Positions 1 to 6,400 of a stretch of 9,594 bases of DNA are shown one piece after another; the stretch's first letter is position 1, and each line of letters begins with the position of its first letter. A model generated the notes under the pieces. The model had not been told where the DNA came from, did not search any database, and was given only the letters and a program-made list of their open reading frames with translations. The stretch is from positions 1 through 9,594 of the forward strand of contig DAOUSH010000010.1 in the NCBI GenBank assembly GCA_030627335.1, read 5' to 3'. Source of the DNA: Dehalococcoidia bacterium (lineage in GTDB: Bacteria; Chloroflexota; Dehalococcoidia; Dehalococcoidales; W693). Both the position numbers and the translations under genes were made by a program.

Positions 1-1
1 A

Positions 2-88
2 ATAATTGAAATTAGTAGTGGTTCAAAATATCACGGTTGGTTACCGTCTACTGCTTGGGATTGGATTGAAAGTAACCGAAATTACTGA
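2..88 (+). CDS. C-terminal tail of an unrecognised protein (5' end outside window)
   Basis: Of the three plus frames at the left edge, only frame 2 stays open; the other two meet stops within the first three codons. It reads 28 residues to a TGA at 86-88, including SGSKYHGWLPSTAWDWI and ending ESNRNY. The three tryptophans and the mixed polar/aromatic make-up look like a real protein end rather than random AT-rich translation. No family is recognised. Codon use is AT-rich, unlike the genes from 462 onward, so it may belong to an acquired segment. The evidence is short, so it could still be a chance open frame. Confidence 0.4.
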   Translation: MIEISSGSKYHGWLPSTAWDWIESNRNY

Positions 89-140
89 TAGTAATCCTTC
101 TTATTTTACTAACTGATACAGAATGACCATCACCCTATCA

Positions 141-323
141 TTACATAGATATTTCGGTAGCCGTTGAAATTCGTTCCTTATTATTCGTTACTAAACTATA
201 CTCCCCACTAAAATCTACAATATCAAACTTATCTCCAAGATAAAATGCTAAGGAAAGACTAAGCAAGTTATCAGCAATATATGAGGGAATATATGAAAGC
301 CAAGGGGCAGGGATTAACAGAAA
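141..323 (-). pseudogene. Start-less 60-codon gene remnant
   Basis: A minus-strand frame is open for 60 codons from a TAA at 324-326 to a TAA at 141-143, in a region where AT-richness makes stops frequent. The translation has no ATG except its last residue. It reads like a genuine protein: a hydrophobic front (IPAPWLSYIPSYIADNLL), then LAFYLGDKFDIVDFSGEY, then a polar end. TTG and CTG codons exist but no Shine-Dalgarno site precedes them. The frame begins within 20 bases of the tRNA-Pro 3' end, as expected if the 5' part was cut away at the tRNA. No family is recognised. Chance openness cannot be excluded. Confidence 0.35.
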
Positions 324-341
324 TTAACAAAGATTTGAATG

Positions 342-415
342 TCGGGGTGAGAGGATTCGAACCTCCGGCCTCAGCGTCCCAAACGCTGCGCGCTAACCGA
401 CTGCGCTACACCCCG
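342..415 (-). tRNA. tRNA-Pro (anticodon TGG)
   Basis: A full cloverleaf can be folded on the minus strand. It has a 7-bp acceptor stem CGGGGTG/CACCCCG (409-415 with 343-349), a D arm GCGC/GCGC, an anticodon stem CAGCG/CGCTG around loop TTTGGGA, and a T arm with TTCGAAT. The anticodon TGG is at 379-381 and reads proline codons. The discriminator base is A at 342, and CCA is not encoded. Length is 74 nt. The gene follows the POR operon on the same strand but has its own promoter. Its 3' end coincides with a sharp drop in GC. Confidence 0.97.
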
Positions 416-423
416 GTGGGAAA

Positions 424-452
424 AGTATAGCAAAGAGGTTATCTACAATCAA
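424..452 (-). promoter_or_regulatory. Sigma-70-like promoter of tRNA-Pro
   Basis: On the minus strand TTGATT (447-452) is followed after 17 bp by TATACT (424-429). The predicted +1 is near 417, two bases before the mature tRNA 5' end at 415. Spacing and hexamers match the housekeeping consensus well, so tRNA-Pro need not depend on read-through from the POR operon. Confidence 0.7.
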
Positions 453-461
453 GGTAAGCGT

Positions 462-866
462 TTAATCCCGGCAATCCATACAGAGGTCGAACACTTCCAG
501 GGGAAGGTTTGCTTTCTTAGCCATGTATTCCAGCTGTTTTTCCGGAGCCCAGTAGCCGCCACACTTCCGGCATTGCCTCAGTTTGAACTCCATCCTGCCG
601 CCGGGTACGGTCATTATCCTGGTATCGCCGATATCCTCCAGTGTCAGCACGCCGATATCGCAGATGTAGGCGCAGGAGCCGCAGGCGATACACTTATCAA
701 AATCGAACTCAATTGACGCCTTGCCGTTGTCCGATTCAACATAGCTGATGGCGGCAATGCCTACCGTCTTACGGCAGATGCCGACGCACTTGCGGCAGAG
801 GTTACACTCCTTAGCTTCCCCTTTTGTCCTCCCGGCAGGCGGCTGATTTATTTCTAAGCTCCTCAT
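462..866 (-). CDS. Ferredoxin-like 4Fe-4S dicluster protein of the POR operon
   Basis: A 134-residue soluble iron-sulfur protein, probably carrying electrons from (or scaffolding) the pyruvate:ferredoxin oxidoreductase encoded upstream. It has two CxxCxxCxxxC motifs, C21/C24/C27/C31 and C59/C62/C65/C69, each suited to a [4Fe-4S] cluster; neither last cysteine is followed by the usual proline. The C-terminus adds two more CxxC pairs (C99/C102 in CRKCGGYW and C129/C132 in CMDC), which could bind zinc or another Fe-S centre and are not part of a simple ferredoxin. The ATG at 864-866 lies inside the end of porB, giving a 56-bp overlap and suggesting translational coupling. No good in-frame start was seen between it and the first cysteine. 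The partner and exact role are inferred from position. Confidence 0.8.
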   Translation of the reverse strand: MRSLEINQPPAGRTKGEAKECNLCRKCVGICRKTVGIAAISYVESDNGKASIEFDFDKCIACGSCAYICDIGVLTLEDIGDTRIMTVPGGRMEFKLRQCRKCGGYWAPEKQLEYMAKKANLPLEVFDLCMDCRD

Positions 867-1758
867 ACTTTCTGCTGACCGTTTGCTGAATCTGGGCTAT
901 TACATCCGGCTTCAGGTGGCGGAACCTTCCCTGAAGGTTCATATAGTCGGTGACCGGCAGCAGCTTGGGGAAATCGAGGCTCATTTTATACCGGCCGTTC
1001 TCGACTTCATATAGCGGGAATATACCGGTCTTTACCGCCAGGCGTCCTAGCCTGATGGATAAGTCAGCCGGGCACCTCCAACCGGTGGGGCAGACGGACA
1101 GGATATGAATATAGGCGGGACCCTTTACCGCCAAGCCTTTCTTCACCTTGTCCATCAGGTCGAAGGGGTAGCTGGGGCAGGCGGTGGCGACATAGGGGAT
1201 GTTATGAGCCGCGGCAATAGCCGGCATATCCTTCTTCCAGGTGACCTGGCCGATACTGACCTTACCAGCCGGCGAGGTGGTGGTCGAGGCGCCGAACGGG
1301 GTAGCCGAGGACCTCTGGATGCCGGTGTTCATATAGGCTTCGTTATCGAAGCAGAGGTAGAGGAAGTCGTGCCCCCTCTCCATCGCCCCGGAGAGCGCCT
1401 GAAGCCCGATGTCGGCGGTGCCGCCATCACCGGCGATGGCGACGATTTTCGTCTCTTGGTCGGTTATACGGCCCTTGCGAATCATAGCCTTCAAGCCTGC
1501 CTCAATACCGGAAGCCACGGCAGCAGTGTTCTCGAAAAGGGTGTGAATCCAGGGAACCTGCCACGAGGTAAAGGGAAACTGTGAGGCTATAATTTCAATA
1601 CAGCCGGTGGCATTGACCACGATTACATTCTGCCCCATCGCCTTGCCGGCTAACCTGACGGCCAGGGCTTCGCCGCAGCCGATACAGGCGCGGTGACCGG
1701 GAGCAAAATACTCCTTCTTGGTTATCAAACGGGGTACAAAAACGGTATAGTTGTGCAT
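811..1758 (-). CDS. porB: Pyruvate:ferredoxin oxidoreductase (pyruvate synthase), beta subunit
   Basis: The 315-residue thiamine-diphosphate-binding subunit of a four-subunit POR, which interconverts pyruvate + CoA and acetyl-CoA + CO2 with ferredoxin as electron partner, in the cytoplasm. The ThDP/Mg motif runs from GDGG at 110-113 to the DNEAYMNTG block at 138-146. Cysteines C25 and C28 (ACIGCGE), C53 and C223 (CPTGWR) fit the proximal [4Fe-4S] ligands known for this subunit. The QALSGAMERGHDFLY and SATPFGASTTTSP stretches are typical of the pyruvate-specific branch. Length is normal for the family. The ATG at 1756-1758 shares one base with the porA stop (TAATG), and a GAGGG motif sits about four bases upstream, so it is translationally coupled to porA. 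Confidence 0.95.
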   Translation of the reverse strand: MHNYTVFVPRLITKKEYFAPGHRACIGCGEALAVRLAGKAMGQNVIVVNATGCIEIIASQFPFTSWQVPWIHTLFENTAAVASGIEAGLKAMIRKGRITDQETKIVAIAGDGGTADIGLQALSGAMERGHDFLYLCFDNEAYMNTGIQRSSATPFGASTTTSPAGKVSIGQVTWKKDMPAIAAAHNIPYVATACPSYPFDLMDKVKKGLAVKGPAYIHILSVCPTGWRCPADLSIRLGRLAVKTGIFPLYEVENGRYKMSLDFPKLLPVTDYMNLQGRFRHLKPDVIAQIQQTVSRKYEELRNKSAACREDKRGS

Positions 1759-2933
1759 TATTCCCTCACCCCGAATATCTCAAACTCGTGCTCGCTTCCT
1801 TTCTGGGCAATCTCTATACCTCTATTGACTATCTCCTGGAAGTCATCGACGGTAATGTCCCGGCCGCCAAGACCACCGACGAAGCTTACAATCTTTGGCC
1901 TTTTAGCCTCGTTATAGAGGGCTGCCTTGATTTCAGAACAGACCGGACCGTTGAGACCGCCGAAGGAGAGGGCTCTATCCAGGACGATTAAGACCCCGGC
2001 TTTTGCCACCGCCTGGCGGATTTCATCGAAGGGGAAGGGTCGCCACAGGCGGAGCTTTAACAGCCCGACATTACTGCCCTCGTCACGCATCTTGTCGATA
2101 GCCGTCATTGCCGTCTCGCTGAAACTGCCCAAAGTTAAGAGCAGCACCTCGGCGTCCTCGCTGCGGTAGCACTCCACCGGGTGGTAATAACGCTCGAACT
2201 TATTGCCGAACTCCTGCCAGACCTTGACGATGGTCTCCCGGGACTGCTTCAGGTTTACTTCCTGTGCCCACTTCATCTCGGTATAGATAAAGGGTGGGCC
2301 AAAGTCCCCCATGGCAACCGGTTTGGCCGGGTCTAAGGGCAGGGGGTATTTATTGACCGGCAGGAAGGAGTCGACATCGCTTGATTCAGGGAGCAATATG
2401 GGTTCAATCACGTGAGATATATGAAACCCGTCCAGGTGGACCATAACAGGAAGCAGCACACTCTGGTCTTCAGCGATACGGAAGGCGCACAGGATATTGT
2501 CGATCACATCCTGGCCGTTCTCGGTGAATATCTGTATCCAGCCGGTGTCACGGCAAGACATGGCGTCGGAGTGGTCACCCCAAACGCTAAGCGGAGCCGA
2601 TAAAGCCCGGTTGACGACGGTCATAACCACAGGTAGCTGCATGGACGAAGCGATATAGAGAACCTCATGCATCAGTTCCAGCCCCTGACCGGCGGTGGCG
2701 GTAAATGCCCTCGCCCCTGCGGCTGACGCCCCGAGACAGGCGCTCATAGCTGAATGCTCCGATTCGACGGGTATATATTCGGCATCCAGCTCTCCGTTGG
2801 CGACCAGCTTGGCGAGGTGCTCGACGATATGGGTCTGGGGGGTAATGGGGTAAGCGGCAATAACGTCGGCATTGGCCAACCTGACCATCTCACCGATGGC
2901 GACGGAAACCTCCATGCCTACCCTTGTCGCCAT
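1758..2933 (-). CDS. porA: Pyruvate:ferredoxin oxidoreductase, alpha subunit
   Basis: A 391-residue catalytic subunit that, with PorB, forms the ThDP active site of pyruvate synthase. Diagnostic motifs are YPITPQT (28-34), VESEHSAMSACLGASAAGARAFTAT in which ESEHS is at 57-61, and SVWGDHSD (116-123). A C-terminal transketolase-like domain includes LRLWRPFPFDEI and a LDRALSFGG element. Length is typical. The frame stays open to 2972, but the ATG at 2931-2933 is chosen: it overlaps the porD stop by one base (TGATG), has a very strong GGAGG site just upstream, and begins where the family normally begins (MATRVGMEV). The four-subunit gene order gamma-delta-alpha-beta is conserved in many anaerobes. 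Confidence 0.95.
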   Translation of the reverse strand: MATRVGMEVSVAIGEMVRLANADVIAAYPITPQTHIVEHLAKLVANGELDAEYIPVESEHSAMSACLGASAAGARAFTATAGQGLELMHEVLYIASSMQLPVVMTVVNRALSAPLSVWGDHSDAMSCRDTGWIQIFTENGQDVIDNILCAFRIAEDQSVLLPVMVHLDGFHISHVIEPILLPESSDVDSFLPVNKYPLPLDPAKPVAMGDFGPPFIYTEMKWAQEVNLKQSRETIVKVWQEFGNKFERYYHPVECYRSEDAEVLLLTLGSFSETAMTAIDKMRDEGSNVGLLKLRLWRPFPFDEIRQAVAKAGVLIVLDRALSFGGLNGPVCSEIKAALYNEAKRPKIVSFVGGLGGRDITVDDFQEIVNRGIEIAQKGSEHEFEIFGVRE

Positions 2934-3223
2934 CACTCCTCCTCCTTCATGGTTATAACCATTGTCGGGCACTCACGGGCGCAAATACCGCACCCCTTGC
3001 AGTAGTAGAGGTCGGCTTCGAAGTAGCCGTCGGCGTTTTGCTGGACACAGCCTTCAGGGCAGAAAATCTGGCACAGGGCGCATTTGATGCACCTGCTGAA
3101 GTCGTATATCGGCTTCTGCGAGCGCCAATCGCCGGTGCGGTACTGGCTGGCGTTACCCGGCTCGGTTACAATACCGCCGATCTCTAAATCCTTCCAGGTC
3201 AGTTCATTCTCCGGTTTAGCCAT
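2933..3223 (-). CDS. porD: Pyruvate:ferredoxin oxidoreductase, delta (2x[4Fe-4S]) subunit
   Basis: A 96-residue ferredoxin-type subunit that relays electrons from the ThDP site of POR to external ferredoxin. Two classical motifs are present: C45/C48/C51/C55-P (CIKCALCQIFCPEGC) and C75/C78/C81/C85-P (CKGCGICARECP). The first 40 residues, with EPGNASQYRTGDWRSQKP, match the N-terminal extension of PorD subunits that anchors them to the complex. The ATG at 3221-3223 starts four bases after the gamma stop, and an AAGGAG site lies inside the end of the gamma gene. The last codons (KEEE) double as the Shine-Dalgarno site of porA. Confidence 0.95.
   Translation of the reverse strand: MAKPENELTWKDLEIGGIVTEPGNASQYRTGDWRSQKPIYDFSRCIKCALCQIFCPEGCVQQNADGYFEADLYYCKGCGICARECPTMVITMKEEE
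2936..2947 (-). promoter_or_regulatory. Strong ribosome-binding site that fixes the porA start
   Basis: The minus strand reads AAGGAGGAGGAG here, ending two bases before the ATG at 2931-2933, with the best anti-SD matches a few bases further up. It lies within the last codons of porD. It argues for the 2933 start of porA over the upstream in-frame alternative at 2972. Confidence 0.8.
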
Positions 3224-3227
3224 TTAT

Positions 3228-3782
3228 CTATCTCTCCTTGAACAGGGTCTCTTGAAAAGCCTTTTGCATGGCATTCCTGTTCTTTTCCGCTGTGTGTCCA
3301 AACCGCCTCTCCAGGGGCGCAAAAAAGGATTCCAGGTTGACTATGCCCGTAGCCTTAATCAGGGCACCGAGCATAGTGGTGTTAACGATGGGTACACCCA
3401 GTAGCTCACGGGCGATGCTGGTGGCGTCGATGATAGCTATATGCCATTTGGAGCCGAGCCTGCCTTCGATGCTCTCCAGGGTATCACGGGTATTTATTAC
3501 CAGCGTTCCTCGCTCTTTGAGCCCTGAGGTAACACTGACGATGCTAATCAGTCCCGGGTCAAGAACCACTACTATATCCGGCTCGGTGATTCCAGCCCGT
3601 ATCCGGATAGGTTTCTGGCTGCTGATTCTGTTGAAAGCCTGGACGGGAGCCCCTCTCCTTTCCGGACCGAAGCTGGGAAAGGCCTGAGCGTACTTGCCCT
3701 CGTCTATAGCCGCCTGCGCCAAGAGTTCGGCTGAAGTTACCGCTCCCTGGCCACCCCGGCCGTGCCACCTGACACCAATAAT
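3228..3782 (-). CDS. porC: Pyruvate:ferredoxin oxidoreductase, gamma subunit; start codon uncertain
   Basis: The gamma subunit of POR, which binds CoA and helps assemble the complex. The frame encodes RWHGRGGQGAV (family N-terminus), then QAFPSFGPERRGAPV, both hallmark POR/KOR gamma blocks, over about 184 residues. The start is a puzzle. The first canonical in-frame start is TTG at 3720-3722, but that would remove the invariant HGRGGQG block. Upstream, the frame is open to a TAG at 3816-3818 with no ATG, GTG or TTG. The coordinates given use ATT at 3780-3782, where homologues usually begin, as a placeholder. A GTG at 3814-3816 would give a full-length protein if the GGGGGG tract at 3806-3811 had one G fewer. 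Neither candidate has a good Shine-Dalgarno site. Function is certain; the exact 5' end is not. Confidence 0.9.
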   Translation of the reverse strand: MIGVRWHGRGGQGAVTSAELLAQAAIDEGKYAQAFPSFGPERRGAPVQAFNRISSQKPIRIRAGITEPDIVVVLDPGLISIVSVTSGLKERGTLVINTRDTLESIEGRLGSKWHIAIIDATSIARELLGVPIVNTTMLGALIKATGIVNLESFFAPLERRFGHTAEKNRNAMQKAFQETLFKER

Positions 3783-3805
3783 ATCGCTGGTATTTATAAC
3801 TACTA

Positions 3806-3811
3806 CCCCCC
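3806..3811 (-). repeat. GGGGGG homopolymer at the 5' end of porC
   Basis: On the minus strand a run of six G follows GTG-TC (GTG at 3814-3816). With six G the GTG reads a different frame from porC; with five G the GTG would join directly to the porC frame as M-S-G-V-V-V-I-N-T-S-D-I-I-G-V-R-W. It could be a sequencing or assembly indel, a slippage site, or irrelevant if a non-canonical start is used. Confidence 0.5.
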
Positions 3812-3822
3812 GACACTAAAAC

Positions 3823-3895
3823 CGCCCCTGGAGCGACTTGAACGCTCGCACCCAGCTTCGGAGGCTGGTGCTCTATCCACCTGAGCTACAGGGGC
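3823..3895 (-). tRNA. tRNA-Arg (anticodon CCG)
   Basis: A 73-nt cloverleaf folds on the minus strand. It has an acceptor stem GCCCCTG/CAGGGGC (3889-3895 with 3824-3830), a D arm GCTC/GAGC, an anticodon stem CCAGC/GCTGG around loop CTCCGAA, and a T arm GAGCG/CGCTC with TTCAAGT. The anticodon CCG is at 3859-3861 and reads CGG arginine codons. The discriminator is G at 3823, and CCA is not encoded. It lies directly upstream of the POR operon on the same strand: only six bases separate its 3' end from the GTG at 3816. Confidence 0.97.
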
Positions 3896-3904
3896 TGAGG
3901 GTTG

Positions 3905-3933
3905 ATTATACACTATAACAGGCGTTGGCGCAA
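3905..3933 (-). promoter_or_regulatory. Strong sigma-70-like promoter for tRNA-Arg and probably the POR operon
   Basis: TTGCGC (3928-3933) and a perfect TATAAT (3905-3910) are 17 bp apart on the minus strand. The predicted +1 is near 3898, three bases before the tRNA 5' end. Little room exists for another promoter between the tRNA and porC unless it lies inside the tRNA gene, so this promoter most likely drives both. Confidence 0.7.
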
Positions 3934-3954
3934 GAAAGGTATAGAGACCGCTAT

Positions 3955-5229
3955 TTATGGCTTTGACTCAGCCTTCTTTGATTCGGTTGCATTCCTCCGG
4001 AAGAGAGGCTTGAGCATTGCGGGCACGATTAATACGGTCAGAATGCTTACGGCAACGGCGATACCGAATATCTCCTGGCTTATAGCGCCGGTGATGAGCC
4101 CGGCACCGGCGATGATTAAGCCCACCTCACCACGGGGCACCATACCTATACCGACTATCATACCGCCGGTGTGCGATACCTTGCCCGCCAGTCTGGCTGG
4201 GACATAGCAGCCGGCTAACTTGCCGATAACAGCCAGGGCTATCAACGCCAGGGCTGGGAGTACTACCACCCATATCAATCTTAGGTCAACCTGCATGCCG
4301 AGGTAGGCAAAGAAGAAGGGCGCCAGAAACAGCATTACCGGACGGGCTCCACGTAAAATATCCTCCCTTTCCGCCGTAGAAGCAAACATGAGCCCGGCGG
4401 CATAGGCACCGACAACGGGGTGGAGGCCGACCAGGGTAACCAGGAATGAAATCAATAGAGCCACGATTAGAGCCATAATGGGCATAATGCCCGATTTCTT
4501 GAAGGGGCCCAGGATGAATCTGGAGATAAATTTGTGGCCGAAGACGCCGATGGCGAGAAGTGCCAGCCAGACGGCAAAACCGATAAGGCAGGTAACGACC
4601 GACCCCAGGGCATTGAACTCGCCGGTGTTGGCTATGGAGACAACTACCGACAGGATTACCAGCCCGATTATGTCATCGATGACGGCGGCAACCAGGATAA
4701 TCATACCCTCCTTTGAGTTCAGCCGCCCCATATCCATCAGTATGCGTACGGTAATACCGATGCTGGTAGCGGTTAGCACGGCACCGATAAAAAGCCAGCC
4801 GACCATGCCAACATCGGGGAAGAAATACATAGTAGCAAAATAGCCGAGGGTAAAGGGCAGGATAACACCGCCGATGGCTACCAGAGCACCGGTAAAGCCG
4901 TGGCGAAGGAACGACCTGACATCCGTTTCCAGGCCGGCGATGAAGAGAAGGGCGATAACGGCTATCTGGGAGACAATCTCCATGGGGGCGAACCCGTGCA
5001 GGGTGGCGCCGTTATCGACAAACTGGCCGTTGATGGTGGCGAAGTTGAGGATTATAGGGTCGTTGAAAAGCCCGCCCAGGGCAAAGGGAGAGATAATAAT
5101 GCCTGCCAGGAGCTCGCCGACGATGGCCGGCTGTTTCAGATAACGCTCGGCTATCCTGCCGCCGATAGCGGCGGCTAGCAAAACCAGCCCAAAGGTCAGT
5201 ATGAACTTAAAGTATATTTCGGTTTCCAT
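3955..5229 (-). CDS. CPA2-family Na+/H+ antiporter (Kef/NapA-type)
   Basis: A 424-residue integral inner-membrane protein, with about a dozen hydrophobic segments filling residues 5-410 and a charged 14-residue tail. It should exchange Na+ (or K+) for H+ and control cytoplasmic pH and salt. The family pattern is clear: an early KQPAIVGELLAGIIISP segment (32-48), LLFIAGLETD (94-103), and TATSIGITVRIL (153-164) for the unwound helix. It carries paired aspartates D185/D186 in AAVIDDIIGLV, as in electrogenic NapA-like antiporters, and a late MVPRGEVGLI (363-372). No TrkA-N/RCK nucleotide-binding domain follows, so it is the short type rather than a full KefB/C. The ATG at 5227-5229 has no Shine-Dalgarno site but lies about 15 nt after a predicted transcription start. 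The ion preference cannot be read from sequence alone. Confidence 0.88.
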   Translation of the reverse strand: METEIYFKFILTFGLVLLAAAIGGRIAERYLKQPAIVGELLAGIIISPFALGGLFNDPIILNFATINGQFVDNGATLHGFAPMEIVSQIAVIALLFIAGLETDVRSFLRHGFTGALVAIGGVILPFTLGYFATMYFFPDVGMVGWLFIGAVLTATSIGITVRILMDMGRLNSKEGMIILVAAVIDDIIGLVILSVVVSIANTGEFNALGSVVTCLIGFAVWLALLAIGVFGHKFISRFILGPFKKSGIMPIMALIVALLISFLVTLVGLHPVVGAYAAGLMFASTAEREDILRGARPVMLFLAPFFFAYLGMQVDLRLIWVVVLPALALIALAVIGKLAGCYVPARLAGKVSHTGGMIVGIGMVPRGEVGLIIAGAGLITGAISQEIFGIAVAVSILTVLIVPAMLKPLFRRNATESKKAESKP

Positions 5230-5250
5230 CAGTATTGGGGGACAGGAGTA

Positions 5251-5259
5251 ATTATATCA
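5251..5259 (-). promoter_or_regulatory. Extended -10 promoter of the antiporter gene
   Basis: The minus strand reads TGATATAAT, a TGn extension plus perfect TATAAT (5251-5256). No convincing -35 hexamer lies 16-18 bp upstream, which is typical for extended -10 promoters. The predicted +1 near 5244 gives a 15-nt leader without a Shine-Dalgarno motif. Confidence 0.45.
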
Positions 5260-5375
5260 GAACTGTTATATAGATTATAAGCTTATCACTAATTTATGGG
5301 AATTTGCAAAGCGTGGCGCCGGTCAGAAGTTGTGTTAACCAACCGTCTTGGCGTAGTTGGGTACAGCAATATTAT

Positions 5376-6380
5376 CTAGCCTATCCCGGAAGCGAACAGC
5401 ATATAAAAACCGAGGAGGTAAAGAATGATCAGCAGCGGACTGTACCAGCTAAAGAACCTGCCGGTCTTTTTCTTTTGCCGAAAACGCAGGCCGATAATAA
5501 CCAGCAGGCTCATCAGGATGCCTGCCGCCGCCGTGATAGTGTGGACATCTGAAGCCGAAGACAGGATTGCCTGGCGGGTATAGAAGATATCGGTGAGAAA
5601 TATTATAGCCATATTGAACATATTGCTGCCCAGTAGGTCGGCTACCGCCATATCCAGCGCCCCAAGACGCAGGGCGGCGAAGGTGACCACCAGCTCCGGC
5701 GCCGAGGTGCTTATGGCAAGGAACAGACTGCCGACGAAGCTGGCGCCCCAGCCGGTAGCCTGAGCAATATCATCACCGATGAAAGATATCCATATGCCGG
5801 CACCGATAACCGCAAGAGCCGCCATGGCGAACTTGAACCATACCATTCTGAGGGATATATCCTGATACTGTTCTGATTTCTCCGGTGCAGGGGATGGCTG
5901 GTTATTCCTTTCAAGGAGAAACATCCGTCTTATAAAAAACAGGTAGAGCAGGAGAATGATGATACTGGGAACGCCCAGCCAGCCCAGAGCAATGCCGGAG
6001 ATGGCGTCGCCGGCAAGGATACTGACAGCCGCTACCCCGGTAAGCAGTATAGCGCCGATGGCGAGAAGGATATGCCTGGTGCTGACTACGCTAAGGATGG
6101 GGGCAAAAGGATGGCATGTGTCGATAAATGCTAGAATAGCCATGTTGAAAAGGTTACTGCCGAAGAGGGTCCCCAGTGCCAGGTCAGCCGAGCCGACCAG
6201 AGCCGCCGAGCTTACACCGGTGGCAATCTCGGGTACAGAGGTGATAGCCGACAGAAGAACCAGACCTACCCAGAGACCACTAAGGCCGGTCTTCTGAGCA
6301 ATAGTATCCCCGTACCGGGCTAGTTTTGTCCCGGCAAAAAGGATAACGATAAGACAAAATGAAAACTCAATCCAGACCAT
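5376..6380 (-). CDS. CaCA-family sodium/calcium exchanger-like membrane protein
   Basis: A 334-residue inner-membrane cation antiporter of the Ca2+:cation superfamily. It shows the internal duplication of the family. Repeat alpha-1 has LLSAITSVPEIATG (42-55, E51) and GSNLFNMAI (74-82). Repeat alpha-2 has FLAISTSAPELVVT (220-233, E229) and GSNMFNMAI (251-259). The two halves are joined by a hydrophilic loop at about 151-178 (RRMFLLERNNQPSPAPEKSEQ), and about ten membrane segments are visible. The ion-binding glutamates are both present, so it should be active; whether it moves Ca2+, Na+ or another cation is not decidable here. An AGAGG site lies about nine bases before the ATG at 6378-6380. 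It is followed downstream on the same strand by the Na+/H+ antiporter after a 146-bp gap holding the latter's own promoter. YrbG-like is an alternative name. Confidence 0.88.
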   Translation of the reverse strand: MVWIEFSFCLIVILFAGTKLARYGDTIAQKTGLSGLWVGLVLLSAITSVPEIATGVSSAALVGSADLALGTLFGSNLFNMAILAFIDTCHPFAPILSVVSTRHILLAIGAILLTGVAAVSILAGDAISGIALGWLGVPSIIILLLYLFFIRRMFLLERNNQPSPAPEKSEQYQDISLRMVWFKFAMAALAVIGAGIWISFIGDDIAQATGWGASFVGSLFLAISTSAPELVVTFAALRLGALDMAVADLLGSNMFNMAIIFLTDIFYTRQAILSSASDVHTITAAAGILMSLLVIIGLRFRQKKKTGRFFSWYSPLLIILYLLGFYMLFASGIG

Positions 6381-6400
6381 AGATAGCAGCCTCTAAATAT

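Larger units (their letters stand above)
1..341. other. AT-rich remnant region abutting tRNA-Pro 3' end
   Basis: A hand count gives about 114 G/C in 341 bases (33%), far below the POR operon to the right, where one 60-base line reaches about 72%. The composition change falls at the 3' end of the tRNA-Pro gene, a classic site for integration of mobile elements. The stretch holds two gene tails that converge on 89-140 (ends at 88 on plus and 141 on minus). No integrase, transposase or direct repeat of the tRNA end is visible inside the window. An island edge is an inference; the composition and gene tails are directly seen. Confidence 0.5.

Noticed and set aside
1105..1584. Long plus-strand open frame opposite porB
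   Set aside because: It is antisense to strongly conserved porB codons, has no ribosome site, and its composition is a shadow of a GC-rich gene.
3559..3816. An 85-codon minus frame starting at GTG 3814-3816
   Set aside because: It runs out of frame through the conserved POR gamma sequence and encodes a low-complexity G/R/S-rich peptide. Only its start codon is of interest, as a possible porC start.
4478..5178. Several plus-strand open frames opposite the antiporter
   Set aside because: They are shadows of the membrane-protein gene, without start signals or recognisable content.
5331..5370. CCAAC/GTTGG hairpin as a possible terminator after the exchanger
   Set aside because: The stem is five perfect pairs with a 12-base loop and no U-run, too weak for a rho-independent terminator.
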